Source: Cliona cf. orientalis (Eukaryota; Porifera; Demospongiae; Clionaida; Clionaidae). From it: a DNA stretch of 64,000 nucleotides. Shown here piece by piece: positions 1-13,500 of this stretch. The notes under the pieces are model-generated. The model worked only from the letters and a program-made list of their open reading frames with translations. It was not told the DNA's origin and ran no database searches. Numbering within the stretch: position 1 is the stretch's first letter; each line of letters starts with the position of its first letter. A program made the position numbers and the translations under genes. The stretch covers positions 6,248,135-6,312,134 of the forward strand of contig OZ005692.1 in assembly GCA_963930775.1 (NCBI GenBank), written 5' to 3'.

Positions 1-23
1 GAGATACATACGTACTATGTATA

Positions 24-53
24 ATTCGGGGCGAGCCTGAGCGAGCCCCGAAT
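24..53. repeat. Short GC-rich inverted repeat
   Basis: The arms ATTCGGGGC (24-32) and GCCCCGAAT (45-53) are exact reverse complements around a loop that itself repeats GCGAG. The same 'gcgag...gagcga' style recurs at the centre of the foldback elements further right, so this may be the remnant of one. No target duplication was seen. Confidence 0.45.
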
Positions 54-1506
54 ACACGAGAGACAGGAAGCGGTTTTATATGTTTATATAACATATTATA
101 TATATGTTTGTGGGGTGATCATTTCAGTGAGGAGAGAGTTAAATTTTGAACGCATAAGGTAATGGTTGTCACGCGCTATACGCGATCTGAATGGCAACTC
201 GTGCACTGAGATGACCTGTACATCTAGCGTAGGTAAAGGCATGAATCTGGAAAGGTGAGTACTGTCAAGGCACAGTCTGTCAGATCCATAATAACATCAC
301 TGGTAGATCTACTTTCTGAGCATGAAGTTGACTGCATAGAGGCCCTTGTCCTCATGATGGTCATGGCATGTTGACTGGACTCTCTCAATACACTACTATT
401 TAAATAATATCATTGAACTACTAGAAGTCTGTGATACTTTCACTGTCGAGGTAGCTTCTCAGACCAGGCTTATGCTATTATAGCCAACTACTCATGCACT
501 GACTGACATAAGCTTACTGTTAGTCAGTACCAGCCCCATTCATTTGTGCTTTCAAAGAAATCATGACTTTCACGAAGGCTCGCGACCATTACCTACTGCT
601 AGTACTAGCTACACTCCTACACTGTACCACTTTCGCCAATTTGGCGATCAACGCGACTAGACAATCGCCAGAAGCCATTGGACATCACCAATAGCAATTT
701 TGGCAACTGTCTGGGGAACCACTGAGATGCCTATAGTAGCTGCCATCAATCAGATGCAACTGGTCATTTATAGGAGTGCGTATGTGCTATCTGTATAGCA
801 CACTCTATATAGCATACCACGTGTGTTTTGTATAGCCACATTGAGGTGTTAGCCCATATGGACCAGGAGACAGCATGTGTTCAAAGTGCTCTATCTCACT
901 GAACAAGGTGAATAACAGTTTATAGTGTATTTGCTGGATATTTGTACAAGTTGTTCTACACGTCTGGTTATAATTAAGGGCTTGTGAGAGCCCCTATAGT
1001 TTCACTTGAATTTCCTCATCGATTACTTCCATAGATTTTGTCATAATTACCTACTATCAGCATAATATCATATGCATTCAGGTATATGTACATTGTATAT
1101 ATTACGCAAGTATAAAATCTAATTGTACAATTATGTATTTGCACTTGCTTGTACTAATTAAAGGTACCGGGTAACACATTTTCAGGACCTAGGTTCAAAT
1201 ACTTTATCAAATCCCTGTTCCACTGCCCCCAACTTTATTCTGGGCTAAACGAAGCTCTGCATGTTTGTGTAGTAATGTATTATAAACCAGAAGCCAGTTG
1301 CGACAGGTGGGTGACATTGAATAGCCAGCGGATGGAAGTGCCCACATACAATACACCTATCTAGTATACGTACTCCACATACATGCCTGCTCTGTGTACT
1401 TGTACATGTGTACAAGAGTGCTAGTTACATGTATTGGTGTCTGCTTTGCTAATTAGCTGTGACACAGTGAATTTAATATTTTGTACATGACATTGTACAA
1501 TATTAG
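54..1506. other. Gene-poor left flank, probable 5' region of the RAF gene
   Basis: I see no long open frame. A good donor (AAAG|GTGAGT) follows a short ATG frame at 241-254, but it ends in a phase that does not fit the first recognised RAF exon, so it is at best an untranslated exon. A short open frame starts at ATG 564 and reads like a hydrophobic leader, without further support. The better start candidate, 875-907, is listed separately. Confidence 0.4.
875..907 (+). CDS. Candidate first coding exon of the RAF gene
   Basis: An ATG with A at -3 opens an 11-codon frame (MCSKCSISLNK) that ends in AAG followed by GTGAAT, a usable donor. It ends in phase 0, exactly what the RAF exon at 1507 needs, and no closer phase-compatible ATG exon was found. 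Nothing in the peptide is recognisable, and the equivalent part of B-Raf proteins is poorly conserved, so this rests on splice phase alone. The real start may lie elsewhere or outside the window. Confidence 0.3.
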
Positions 1507-4500
1507 GTCCGTGAGATCCGTGAGGTCATCAGATCAACCAAAAAGCAGCTTGATGAAATCCAGTCTCAATTTTCCACAGTTAACCGACCTTCACTTGTCG
1601 TTGAGGTATGACTAATTAACAACATGGACATTGTACATGTATATTATTGAGGTCTAAAAACTGACAGCTTATTGCATGATAGTGATGTACAATGTAGCTA
1701 CATGTATGCACATAATAGTAGCTTCAGATATACCATAGGACGGGTTTTAATTGCGTAGTTTAATATTTGCGTTGTAGTCAAGTCAGGTCAAATTGCGAAT
1801 CCAATAATTGTGATAGACGACCCCGTACCGTACTGTAGTATACGTGCACGTTTATGTTTGCGAATCAATTAATTGCGAAATGTACAAAAACTCGCAATTC
1901 GCAATTAATAGATACTTGCAATTAAAACCCGACCTACGGTACCTTGGTGTGGATATACATTGTGTAGGAGGAGAATGAACTTCATGAGCGTTTGGCTGAG
2001 CTGCAGAGGAAGGAGAGATTACTCATGTCAAGAGGGAAGGATCAAATAAAGCCACCCGAGCAAGGTGCACATGCATAACTGATAACATCTAGCCACTATT
2101 TCCTGTTCCCGAGTCCATTAGACTGTAAGCCAATGGAGCACAAGGATAAGCCAGAACATGATATAATTAATAATATTATTCGCAAAATTCGGATGTTGTC
2201 TCCATTAGCTCGGTATGGTATTGTGGACTTATTGGGAAATCGCTAAAGCACAGTATATAGAGTGGTGCAGCACTGATATTAAAGCAATTTTGTATTTGAT
2301 GTGATTTTTCAAACCACTAATTCCCTTTGATGTTCAGCCACAGCACCGCTCTTCAATTTTGCTCTAGTGACTTGCCTGACATAATAGGGATAGGCAAAAG
2401 GTCCTAAGGGCCTCATGTTTATAAATTGCACAGGATCTCCCCCTGCGGTTCAAAATCGTAATGCCTATAAAGTCAGGATTACATACATATCCATATACAT
2501 GTACATGTACATGTACATTGTAGGTCCCCTGATTTCCACAGCACATGTAGTAGAATGATTTTGAATACTTCCTGTGTGTACTGCATTCTACACAAATGTT
2601 GTATGATGCCTATGACGCAAACTAGCTTTAGCTGATTACACCAGGCAGGCAGAGGAATCACTAGCTATACTGTAGTATACACATATACATACGTATGTCC
2701 ACAGATTCGTAACTCGTGCAGTAGTGAATATTCCAATGCTAGTTAGTAGGGAAAAAGCCATTGGCCAAGATTCTTGACTGGTTGCTTTGATGAAAATAAT
2801 ATGAAAAGTGTCTGCACACAAGTGTGCATAATGTACATGTATATAATATTATGATGAATAATTGTTTACATGTACACTGTATATTATAGCATATATAGGC
2901 ACAATTAAAGTGTATGTTCAATCTCCACTGTGTTTTACTCATCTTCATGTGGCTAGGCTGCTTGAATTACAGCTAGTTTTTGACAATACTGTCTATCAAT
3001 GTCTATTGATGGCTGTAGATTTTGATTCTTCGGACCATGAACAGCTGACCAACAGTTCACCTGAATGCGTTGGCTCTCCAACACAGGCTCTCTCCCCAAC
3101 TGTCGTGTGAGTACATACTACATGTACATGTGTGCATGTGCATCCAGTGTTCAGTGTAGTTACTGAGAGAGAGAGAGAGAGGGAGAGGGAGAGAGAGAGA
3201 TGAATGGTGAGTGATTGATCATCGATCAATTCATGCACAGTACCCCAGGTGGCTCCTACAATCGCAATTCTGTCCACATTCCCCTGGGGCCAAGCTCTCA
3301 GCACAATCCACAGCACACCCCGCTCCAGTCCAGTCTTTCCTACATCCCTCCCTCCTCCTCCCCATCGACCCAAGCTTCTCCTTACTACCAGCAACAGTCC
3401 CATCTCCCAACACTACCAGAGACCATCAGAGTCTTCTTACCTGAGGGACAAAGAACCACTGTGAGTACTCTGTGTACATGACTATAAGCGTAGTAGCATA
3501 GGCTGTACATGTACATACATTATATTCAATCATCCATCAGTAGAGTGTGAGTGGACAGCAGTCACTACAAGTATATAGCAGAGATTCTCTAGGTACTGTG
3601 GGGTTGTTAGAGATACATGAACCCATGCACCTCCTCATACATTGATTGTGATATAATAATTATAGTTAGTTATGTGACATTCTCTCCTGTTTCGATTGCA
3701 CATTCTCAAGCTCTCAATATGATTTAGAGTGATTAAATCAAACTGATCTACAGTTTACATGTACATTTGTTATAAGTTACTAAGCAACCAAGTACAGTAG
3801 AGTAGTGTTCAAGAGTTTTATAGAACTGGTTGTTGAGCAGTCACCCAGAGTACATGCCATACACTCTAGCCACAATCCAATTAGGTGTGCAGGATTACAT
3901 AATCCTACATTACCAACAGTGCTCGATACAACAAAATAGTTATCTGTTCAGTGAGTGAGCAATATGAGCCCTTGCAGGGCTCATATTGCTCACTCACTGA
4001 CAGATATCTATTATGTACATATGTGTATGCTAGCATAGCAGGCAGTGGTATTATTACATAATGGGTAAAATGATTTATTCTGTCATTTGTTATCATTGTC
4101 CGCACAAAATTGCTACTACTACTACGTGTACATGTACCATACGTTGTACGTGTACATACATGTATCCTGCTTTACTTGCAAGCATGATATACTTTAAATT
4201 CTATTATTTTGTATATCCACTGTTCATGTATGTACATGTAGGTCCATGTCAAGCCTAACCAGACCATTAAACAAGCTCTGAAGAAGGCCATGCATACTAG
4301 AGATTTCTCCACTGCACAGTGTGTAGTCTATGCCCTGCGTCCTGACAAGGCAAAGGTGCCCGTAGACTGGAACACTCTAAGTTCGTATCTTGCTGGAAGT
4401 GAGGTAAGTCAAATCACCCAGCGAGAAAGAAAAAGAAATTTAGAGAAACATAATTTTTGCCACCCTTGTGTTCAATAATGTAAACAACCCTTTCGGTGAA

Positions 4501-7500
4501 TATTGATAGACTTTTAGGTATAAAACAGCCCATAGAACGCGATGGTCAAGGTTAGAAGTTCTGAGACTATTCTGTTCTCAAGATATTTTCGTTTCTGTAC
4601 TTATAGAGTCAACTGACTCTATGGTACATCAGCTTTGTACATGTACATGTACATAAATTATTACTAATAATCAACTTTTGTACATGTACATATAGGTGCA
4701 TGTGGAGTACAGACAGACTCTAAAGCAGACTGCATTTCCCACCAATCATCATAACTTTGTGAGTTGTCTTCAGTTTGTACAATAGTCTGTACCGTATAGC
4801 AGGAAACTTTTGAGGGAGAAAACTTCCGCAATCAGTAGGAAGGGGAACATTTCGCAGAGGAAACTTTCACGAAATGTGAAACTGATTGCATACATGTAGA
4901 TGGGTGTGGTATGCCTAAAATTTTATGGAGAAAACTTTCGCTGGTGGCTGTAAATCTCCCTCAATAATTTCCTGCTATTCAGTATGTCTTATCATTGCCA
5001 CTTCTGACATCTATGTACATTGCACCAAAGGGCTTGTTGTCTATGAAGAGTATATCTTCAGCTGGGAGTTTCCTTAGGGGATTGGCACACCTTTTAACCA
5101 CTATCCTAGTAACACTATGAAGCCAACACTTGCATGTGCATGTGGCAGCTGCCTTGAAGCATAATTTATTATGTTCCTTCATCATTGCACCTACACAGAC
5201 AGACCTTGGTGTGTGAGAGTACATTGGGTGATTGTATACTTAATATGTATGAGATAATTATAATACATGTACAATGTATATGTACTACAGGTGCGGCGAA
5301 CATTCATTACCTGGCAGTACTGTGATGTTTGTAAGAAGCACATCTTCCATGGCTTCAAGTGAGCTAGAGCGTCTGCACAGCTTGTATAATTTAATGTATA
5401 CTGTATAGTGGGAAACTTTGGTAAAACTGCTCTCAGTTGGTACTGTCGAAAATTAAAGTAATTGCTTAGTGCTAAGTCATATAGGTGCACATGCAGTTGC
5501 ATAAATTGGATTTGGTAATGTTTACCCAATTAGTCAAATGGCCAGATTAAAAACCTCACCAAAGTTTATTATGGTAACTATTGTTCATATGTACATGACA
5601 ATGTATAACTGAATGATCAGGGGCTATGGCTACAATAGATAATGTATGTGATCATCTCATTACTCTAAAATTTTTGGAGCAATGATTAATACTGTATAGA
5701 ACGCATGATCCAATTTAATGCAGTAATGATTGTACAATGATTGTGAAAACTGTTGTGATTAGGTGTGAGACGTGTGGGTATCGCTACCATCAGCGTTGTA
5801 GTCCAGGTGTGCCCATTAGGTGCTCCTATGTCGATGAGGACATCTTCTATGCCACGTGAGTACACTTGTGTTGACTTCCAATGATGGGGACTTTGTAATA
5901 CTGTAGAAACTGGTTGTTAAGCGCATGCGCTTATAATAATTGACGACAAGTAACTAGGTGCTTAATAAATAGTATGCGCTTAACAGCGAGTGTGCGCTTA
6001 ATAGAAAGGGCGTAGGCATTTAAGGCAGGGCCATCTACCGCGTGGTGTTAAAAGTCGTTGATGCGTCTTGATCGCAATGGAAGAGTATGTTATGGAGAGT
6101 GTCATTCGAGGACATCACATCTACAAAAGCGTTTGTCATCCAGTGGTGGGAGAGCAACTTACTCTTGAGAGAGAAAACAGCAACAGTCATGACAGACACG
6201 CTGTCAGTGTGATGAAAGACACCTCAATAATCACACGTACTGATGTCCACATAATACATACGTTTGTTAGACACATGCGCTTAATAAATGTGGGGGAAAC
6301 CCTCTTAAAACTATGCGCTAAATAAAAAGTATGCGCTTAACAACGAACAGCACTTAACAACCCAGTTTCTACGGTATTTTGAATACATGTGTACACGTAC
6401 ATGTACATGTTCATAATGGTTCAGCTGATATGGTTGGAGGCCTTCATATCTGTGTTGATAGCAGCTGAGCTGTACATGTAGTAGAGTACCACCACAGACC
6501 CTGCCGTTCATGCAATGATGTACATGTATCTATACACATCTGTTCACACACAATATACATGTACATGTATGCATACACACTCGACCACAGCATCCTTTCT
6601 GGTCAGAATACGCCCACTGCTGTCCTCCATCCCTCTTCCTCTACCTCTGCCCTGCCTCGCAGCAATAATATTACTCCTTATTCCCTGATTCTCTCTGATA
6701 AGATCCAGCCGCTTCGCTCCGACAGTCCTCCAGACCAGCAGCAGGCACCCGCACCAGCAGGACCTGCCACTACTCTGCAACAACATAGGTAAAATGTTCA
6801 AGTGATGTCAGTGCGAACCTTAGCTAGCTCTTGGATATTAGTACCTGGCAACAGTGGATAGTTACCAGTACACTATGGGTGGATATGGTGGCCTGCAGTT
6901 AGCTAAGTAGGTTGATTCATGAGAAAGTATTGTCTGAGTCATTGTAACAGAGGCAGTAGACTCTGTTTTTGGCTTCTTGCCTTCACTGCTCATGAGAGAG
7001 ATGGCAATGAGTTCTTGGCCAGCTGATTGATTTAGGCTGCAGACTTGATAGTATGTTGTACAGGCAATGCTGTCTGAGTCTCTTTTACCTTATTATAAAC
7101 CCTTCATGTGTGCAGGGTCTGTCCTTTCACAGCCCTGTTGGCGATATATGCATGCTGGATGGGTTCAGGTGGTACATACATGTGTATAACGTGCATATGG
7201 CATTTTAACTTGCATAGTGTACATTGTTACAGTACCTTTGGTAATCACTATGATAATTCATTATACTCAGGAAAGTGTCTCGTGAGCGTTCCATCTCTAC
7301 TCCTTCGATCATCAACTCGCTGACCAATGCCAGGGACAGGACATACAGTGAAGAATCGCGCTTCTCAAGGAGCCAGTCTCCTCATACTCGCACTACTGGA
7401 GCAACCACACCTACGGCATCAATACTGGATGTTCCACCGTGAGCAAATATCATTGAAAATAATTTGATCTGGAATTTTTGTTGCTATTGCTTTTTATGGC

Positions 7501-10500
7501 AGATGATCTTGTCATGTACATTTGTTTGTATAGGCTAATGTTTGATTCATGTCATTTCATGGCTTATGCTAACAATAGCAAAAATTGACGATGAATGTTT
7601 CCTGATCCATGGTATACCAATTTTTGCTGTTTGCTGGTGCAAGCCATGAAAATAATAATAACTCATTGGTGTACACACATATAATATATGGAGTCCAAAA
7701 CAATAAAATATAGCAAATTTTCCGAAGCAAGCACAATAAGCAATCTATAGTAAAGCTCGTACATACTACATCTGTGCGTACCTGTTATGAGGTTATTGCC
7801 AATGCAAAGGCAGGCTATTGCGACATACAGACAGTTGCAGCTGCTTGTTGACCAGCTAAGCAGTCATTGTTACTTATGCATTATACACAAGCTATTATAT
7901 CTTTATTCTTGTTTTAGAAACACATGATTGTATCAATAGTGGTCCAGTCATGATAGCAACTATGGATGTGACCATGATGGTTGCTCACTAATGACAAATG
8001 TTTACCCTCTCTCTCACTCTCTCCTCTCTCTCAAATGTACATGTACATTTACACACTACATGCAGTTCAACATCTGTGTTGAGTCCCAATTCTGCTTACT
8101 CTGATGGAGTTGGTGGAGAGGGTCGACCACACAGGCTGAGCATGTCACGCCATACGTCTAACTCCTACTCCTCCCTAGAGCAGTATGCTGTGTCTACATC
8201 CTCCATTGATAGTGGGAATGTCTCTATGTCCAGTTCAGGGAGCCGCAGTAGACGACACAAAAGAGGGGTACTTGTTGCACACTTATTATAATGATTATAA
8301 TTATTATAATATGTACATGTAGCTAGAAACCACTCTTGATATCATCGTCGATTCGACGAAATTTTATCCATAATTTTTTTTATTAATGATTACATAGAAG
8401 ATGTGGTGATCTTTACCACCAAGTGAACCACCCTGCTTGTAATATTTTGTACAATGTATTGTTATGTTCATTTATGTTGTCCTATGTCCCACAGGGCAGT
8501 AGTAGTAGTCTGGACTATTATCAAGCCCAGGCAGTGAGTGTGGATGACAAGGGAGAGAGGCGTGGCTCTGTTGAGGGTCGCCATCAGAGACTGGAGAGAA
8601 AGAACTCTGGCAACGACAGACAGGGTCACTATGACAAGGCCAAGAGATCATCACTGGAAAGGTGAGCTAAGAGTACTAAAACTTCAAGCTTGGTACAAGA
8701 AGGAAGTGTACAATCCTCGGATCACCTTGCTGCTGCTTGGTTGTTAACACTCTGCATGATAGTGTACCAACCATGCTTAATCTAGCATCATGCAAGCTAC
8801 ATGTAGTACATATATGCGTGCATTAAATACCATGAATAACATGTTTTTGAGATGGCATGGGCAATGCAAAAATTATGTGCATTATTAATACAAATATGAT
8901 ATGGGGTTGTTTTTCTGAAATATTTAGATATGAAACTTGATCAGAATATTAAATTATTTATCATGTGAAATATTTGCAAATTTCAGTAAACAAGATAATA
9001 CAGTTCAAAGTGATTAATTCTCAACCACATGAGAAAAAAAGGGATCAGTTATAGTGACTATAAGATAGTAAGGGCTATGTCAGTAGCCTTGTCCCCAGGC
9101 CACTCCTACGTTTTCAATACATTGAAAATGTGGGAGTGGCCTGGGGACGAGGCTACTACGTCAGTGCTTGGTAACTACATGTAATGCCATTTTCGTGCCT
9201 GTTCCAAGCATCGATTGTTGGGCTGAAATTTTCTCCTCAAGCAAACTTGTATGTAAAACCACTACCATACTAGTAGTGCACACAGCAGACAAATACCTAT
9301 TTATAGTTCTTGATTATTAGTAGTAATGTATTATCCATATAGACGTAGCTCTTCTGGGGATCGTCTGTCCATCACCCCAGAGAACCTCAGTCCCAGTCCA
9401 GGGAGCAGCCCTGGTCTCCAGGTGATGCAGAAGGGCTCTCCTTATTCTGGCTCAAGCCTAGAGGTGGCTACCAATACAAGTGACTATAGCAGTGATAATC
9501 GAACTAGTAGCAGTGGTCCAACCTCCTACAACAGCAGCACTCTTCCTCTGAGGAGACCTAGGACTAAGATCTCTTCTGAGGAGAAAAGCAAAAAGGTAAT
9601 AAATTTCCTTTCGATGTAGACTCACTGGCTTGCATGTCGAAGTACGTACATTGTATATACAATGCTCCATACACATTGCATGCTCTACTACTTATTCCCA
9701 AGTCTGTAAGATACATGTAGCTACATGTACGTTGTAGCAGTTCATATCCTCCTAGTCTAGATCTGGTGCGGAGAGAATCGGTGGGTTTTTTTGGCTGACA
9801 TCACCGGGCCCTACAACTATGCACACGGAGTATGTGCTCTTTGAGCTCCAGTTTTAGTAGCAAAACTAGGGCTCTGTAGAGCACATACCCAGCATGCTCA
9901 TTGCGCAATCAGTAGCTACATGTACAGAGATGACAATACGGTAACCGCTATTCTAGATATTTCAGCCAGCATGTAAAGAGCACAATATATAAAATATTAT
10001 TTCAGTGACATTTATATATACTAGGCCAGTTAGTTGTGCACATGAGCAGGAATACATGGCCTGCATGCATTATATGCATTGAGTAGGCACTGTTGATAAG
10101 CGTGGAGCCAGTGTTTCGCCAAATTCGTTTGATTTTTTGTGCTTCAGTCGCTCAGGTGCCTAGATCTCGAGAAGTGGCAATTTTGTGCTCTTAACAACTA
10201 CAGTACCGGACAACGACTCAATCAATTATTTTTACCTTTGTGCATGCGCACGGGATAATTATGTGCTGTAAGATTGACCTATTTTCTATATGGTAATAAA
10301 TACATGCACCATGTAATGTACAGTGTGTCTAATTAGGAGGGATTATGAATAATTTGCTACTTACTCTTCACTGTGTTCTGCAGAAAGCTCACAGAGACAG
10401 TACAGATGTATGGGAGATTCCTTATCAAGATATAGAGATTGGTCCAAAGATTGGATCTGGGTCGTTTGGAACAGTCTATAAGGGAAAGTGGCATGGTAAG

Positions 10501-13500
10501 GTTATTATTACTGGAGTACAGTCCAGCCTTGATTACCCAAACCCCTTTGGACATCTCAGAAAATCTTTAGTATTGAGATAAGCAAAAGTACAGATAATGG
10601 AAGTTCTATAGTAGCACTCCCAGTCATACTTTTCTATTATTACCCCGCGCGCGCATGCGCAGCAAGGGGTAAAGTAATCGGTTGTGTCGTTGTTGTGAGC
10701 ACAAAAATCGCCATATCTCGAGATGTAGGCATCTAAGCGCCTCGTAAGCACAACGAATTAATAGAATTCGGCGAAAAACTAGCTTCAGTGTGCGTCAAAT
10801 CGATGGACACGGTCCACGGGCGTCACAAATAGTGCTTTTTTGTTGGCTAACGTAGCCACGCCTATCGACAGTGCCCACTCAATGCATAATGCATGCCCAT
10901 TGTATTTTGTGCCCATGCGCACAACTAAGTAGCCAAGAATATGACTGGTAAAGATCGTCGAAATTAATAAATGCTCGTTAAATAAAGTCTATCCACATCC
11001 GCTGACGGAGCTGAAATCTGCAGCCCTATGGAACCAAAACATAATGTAAGACGGCTATACTATTAATTTTCAACAAAAATAGTATCTGTCTATCTGGTGC
11101 AGAGAGAGTGCTTTTTGTCACCGGGACCTCCAGTAGCTACATATTATATACAATTAAGCAGCACTTCCACTAATTTTCTGAAGTTCACTATGACAAAATT
11201 ATGACCATGCACACGCACAAAAGCAACTCTATAGATTGCGCAATGTGCGCGCGGGGTATGTGCTCTACAGAGCTCTAGTTATACTACATATATATACAAT
11301 GAAAAATATTTTTCATACGATCATTTTTCTTATATAGTCCGTGTCATTACATGAGGGCATGGATACGCGTCTTTGACGAGCCCGGTTGCTATGAACGCGT
11401 GGTGCTGGCGGAGAGAAGTCCGCACTACAAGGCTCAGGATTGGTCAGAACTGTAGCTTGTAGGGCCGTGTGCACAAAGAAGAGTGGCCTTAATGCCTCGG
11501 GCCATAGCTACAGCTAGAGACCCATTGTCGAACGATCGTTACGAAAGCGCCGTGTGTTTCGAGAGGCCTGCTAAGTAGGTGCTAGTGCGCCATTGCACAC
11601 TTAGTTGGAGCCAGAGCAACTGCTTGCTGTAAGGGGTGTGGCCTATACAATAATTGGTACGCATGCGCACAGTACTAATGCAATACTGTTTGTGCATGAA
11701 CTATTATTTCTATGTTTTGTGAGCATGTACTGATCATGCATACTAGCCACATTATCCCATGACTGTGACATTAAACATACTTGTATAAAATTATGTATAT
11801 CACAGACCTACTGAGTAATTCGATGTTTCTACTCCAATTAAATGGCTCACTTATACTTCATATTGTATGCTTATCTTGAACATTGTTTTTGCACTCCTGG
11901 CCATCATTAGTGCGAACATAATGAATAGGGGCTGTATGTGCATATATTAGTTCGTGCCCCATTGTTGTAGTTTTGACCTTTACTTTTGGCATATTAAATT
12001 TAATGTTGAGGGTAATTGAGGTTTGGGTAATCGAGGTTTGACAGTATGCCATGCATACGTAATAGTTATCTGACAGTAATTGGGGTGCATGAGATGCATG
12101 ATCAAATGCATCCCAATTACTGTCAGATAACTGTTTTGTTGGTAGTTGACCTCTGTTCATCATTGGCCTACTTTATGATGACCCACCCCCTTCCCATAGC
12201 CGGCAAATCACCTATAAAAACTTTGGTTGCTAAGCAACTACCAACTAATGTACGTATGTAGTAAATATGAGTGAGGAATAGGGATACGCATACATGTACA
12301 TGTATACCGCTAGTAGTACTAGTGGAGTGCCAAGAATGTCACCACGCTAGGGGGTGGTGGGTTACACTTTCTTGTGCATGCACGGTGTGTCTGTGTGGTG
12401 TAGTATATATATTATTGTTTAAAGATTCCAATAATCTTTACTTGGTTGCTGTACTTGATACAAGGTCCTGTTGCTGTAAAGAAACTTAATGTGACCAATC
12501 CAACAGAAAAACAGCTGCAAGCATTCAAAAATGAAGTGGGCGTGCTGAGGTAAGGGAAATGGAGTATACTGTATATCATGCATAGATCTGTAGTCCTTGG
12601 GTGACAATACATGTACGTGTATATCATCACCATAATATTATTATTATATGTACCTGTAGTTGGTCATATCCTGTTTATCCTAATTTCAGGGCCATGTAAT
12701 TTACATGTACATGTAGATATCCACTTACTGTCAGTACCTACAAATGTAATTATTCCCTCCAGAAAAACACGTCATGCAAACATTCTTTTGTTTATGGGCT
12801 GGACAGCACTGCCCCAGATCACCATAGTGACGCAGTGGTGTGATGGCTCCACCCTATATAGACATCTGCATGTCATGGAGACTCGGTTTGAGATGTACCA
12901 GTTGATTGACATTGCCCGACAATCAGCACAAGGGGTTGAGTAAGTATAAGTCACTATAATAAAATTATGTAGTAAAGCATGAATTCATTGTGCTTGCATA
13001 TTGTCTATCACCAGCTATCTTCATGCAAAGAATATTATTCATCGAGACCTCAAATCTAATAGTATCCTACATGTGCTATGATGATATTGGGTTGTTGGCA
13101 TGTGATAAACCGTGTACATGTACATAGAAATATTCACCAAGAGAAAAATTTCACCAATTTTGCCGCCTGCTCTCATTAGTGAAATTTTTTGTCCTGTGTT
13201 AAAGATTGTATAGAGGATATGGTGACATTTACTGCATTGGTAAAAATTCATTTCTTCAGTCGCTGCTCTTGGATAGTCGCCACACCTCCAGAAATGCTGA
13301 ATGAAGTAGTCACTGCTCTCGAATAGTAGCTACGCCATGCCTACTATTCGAGAAGCATGTTAGCATGTGAACATGCCTCGCAATTCGTTCTTGATGGCAG
13401 GTACAAGAAAAGCTCCTATAACGATAAATCACTTAGCAGTAGAGACAGAAGAGGCTATGTACATGTACATATACATGTAAGTGTAGTGTAATAACAATTA

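Noticed and set aside
241-254. ATG exon ending AAAG|GTGAGT as the RAF start
   Set aside because: It ends in phase 2 while the first RAF exon needs phase 0.
564-695. Short frame resembling a signal peptide (MTFTKARDHYLLLVLATLLH)
   Set aside because: It stops after 43 codons with no good donor or downstream partner.
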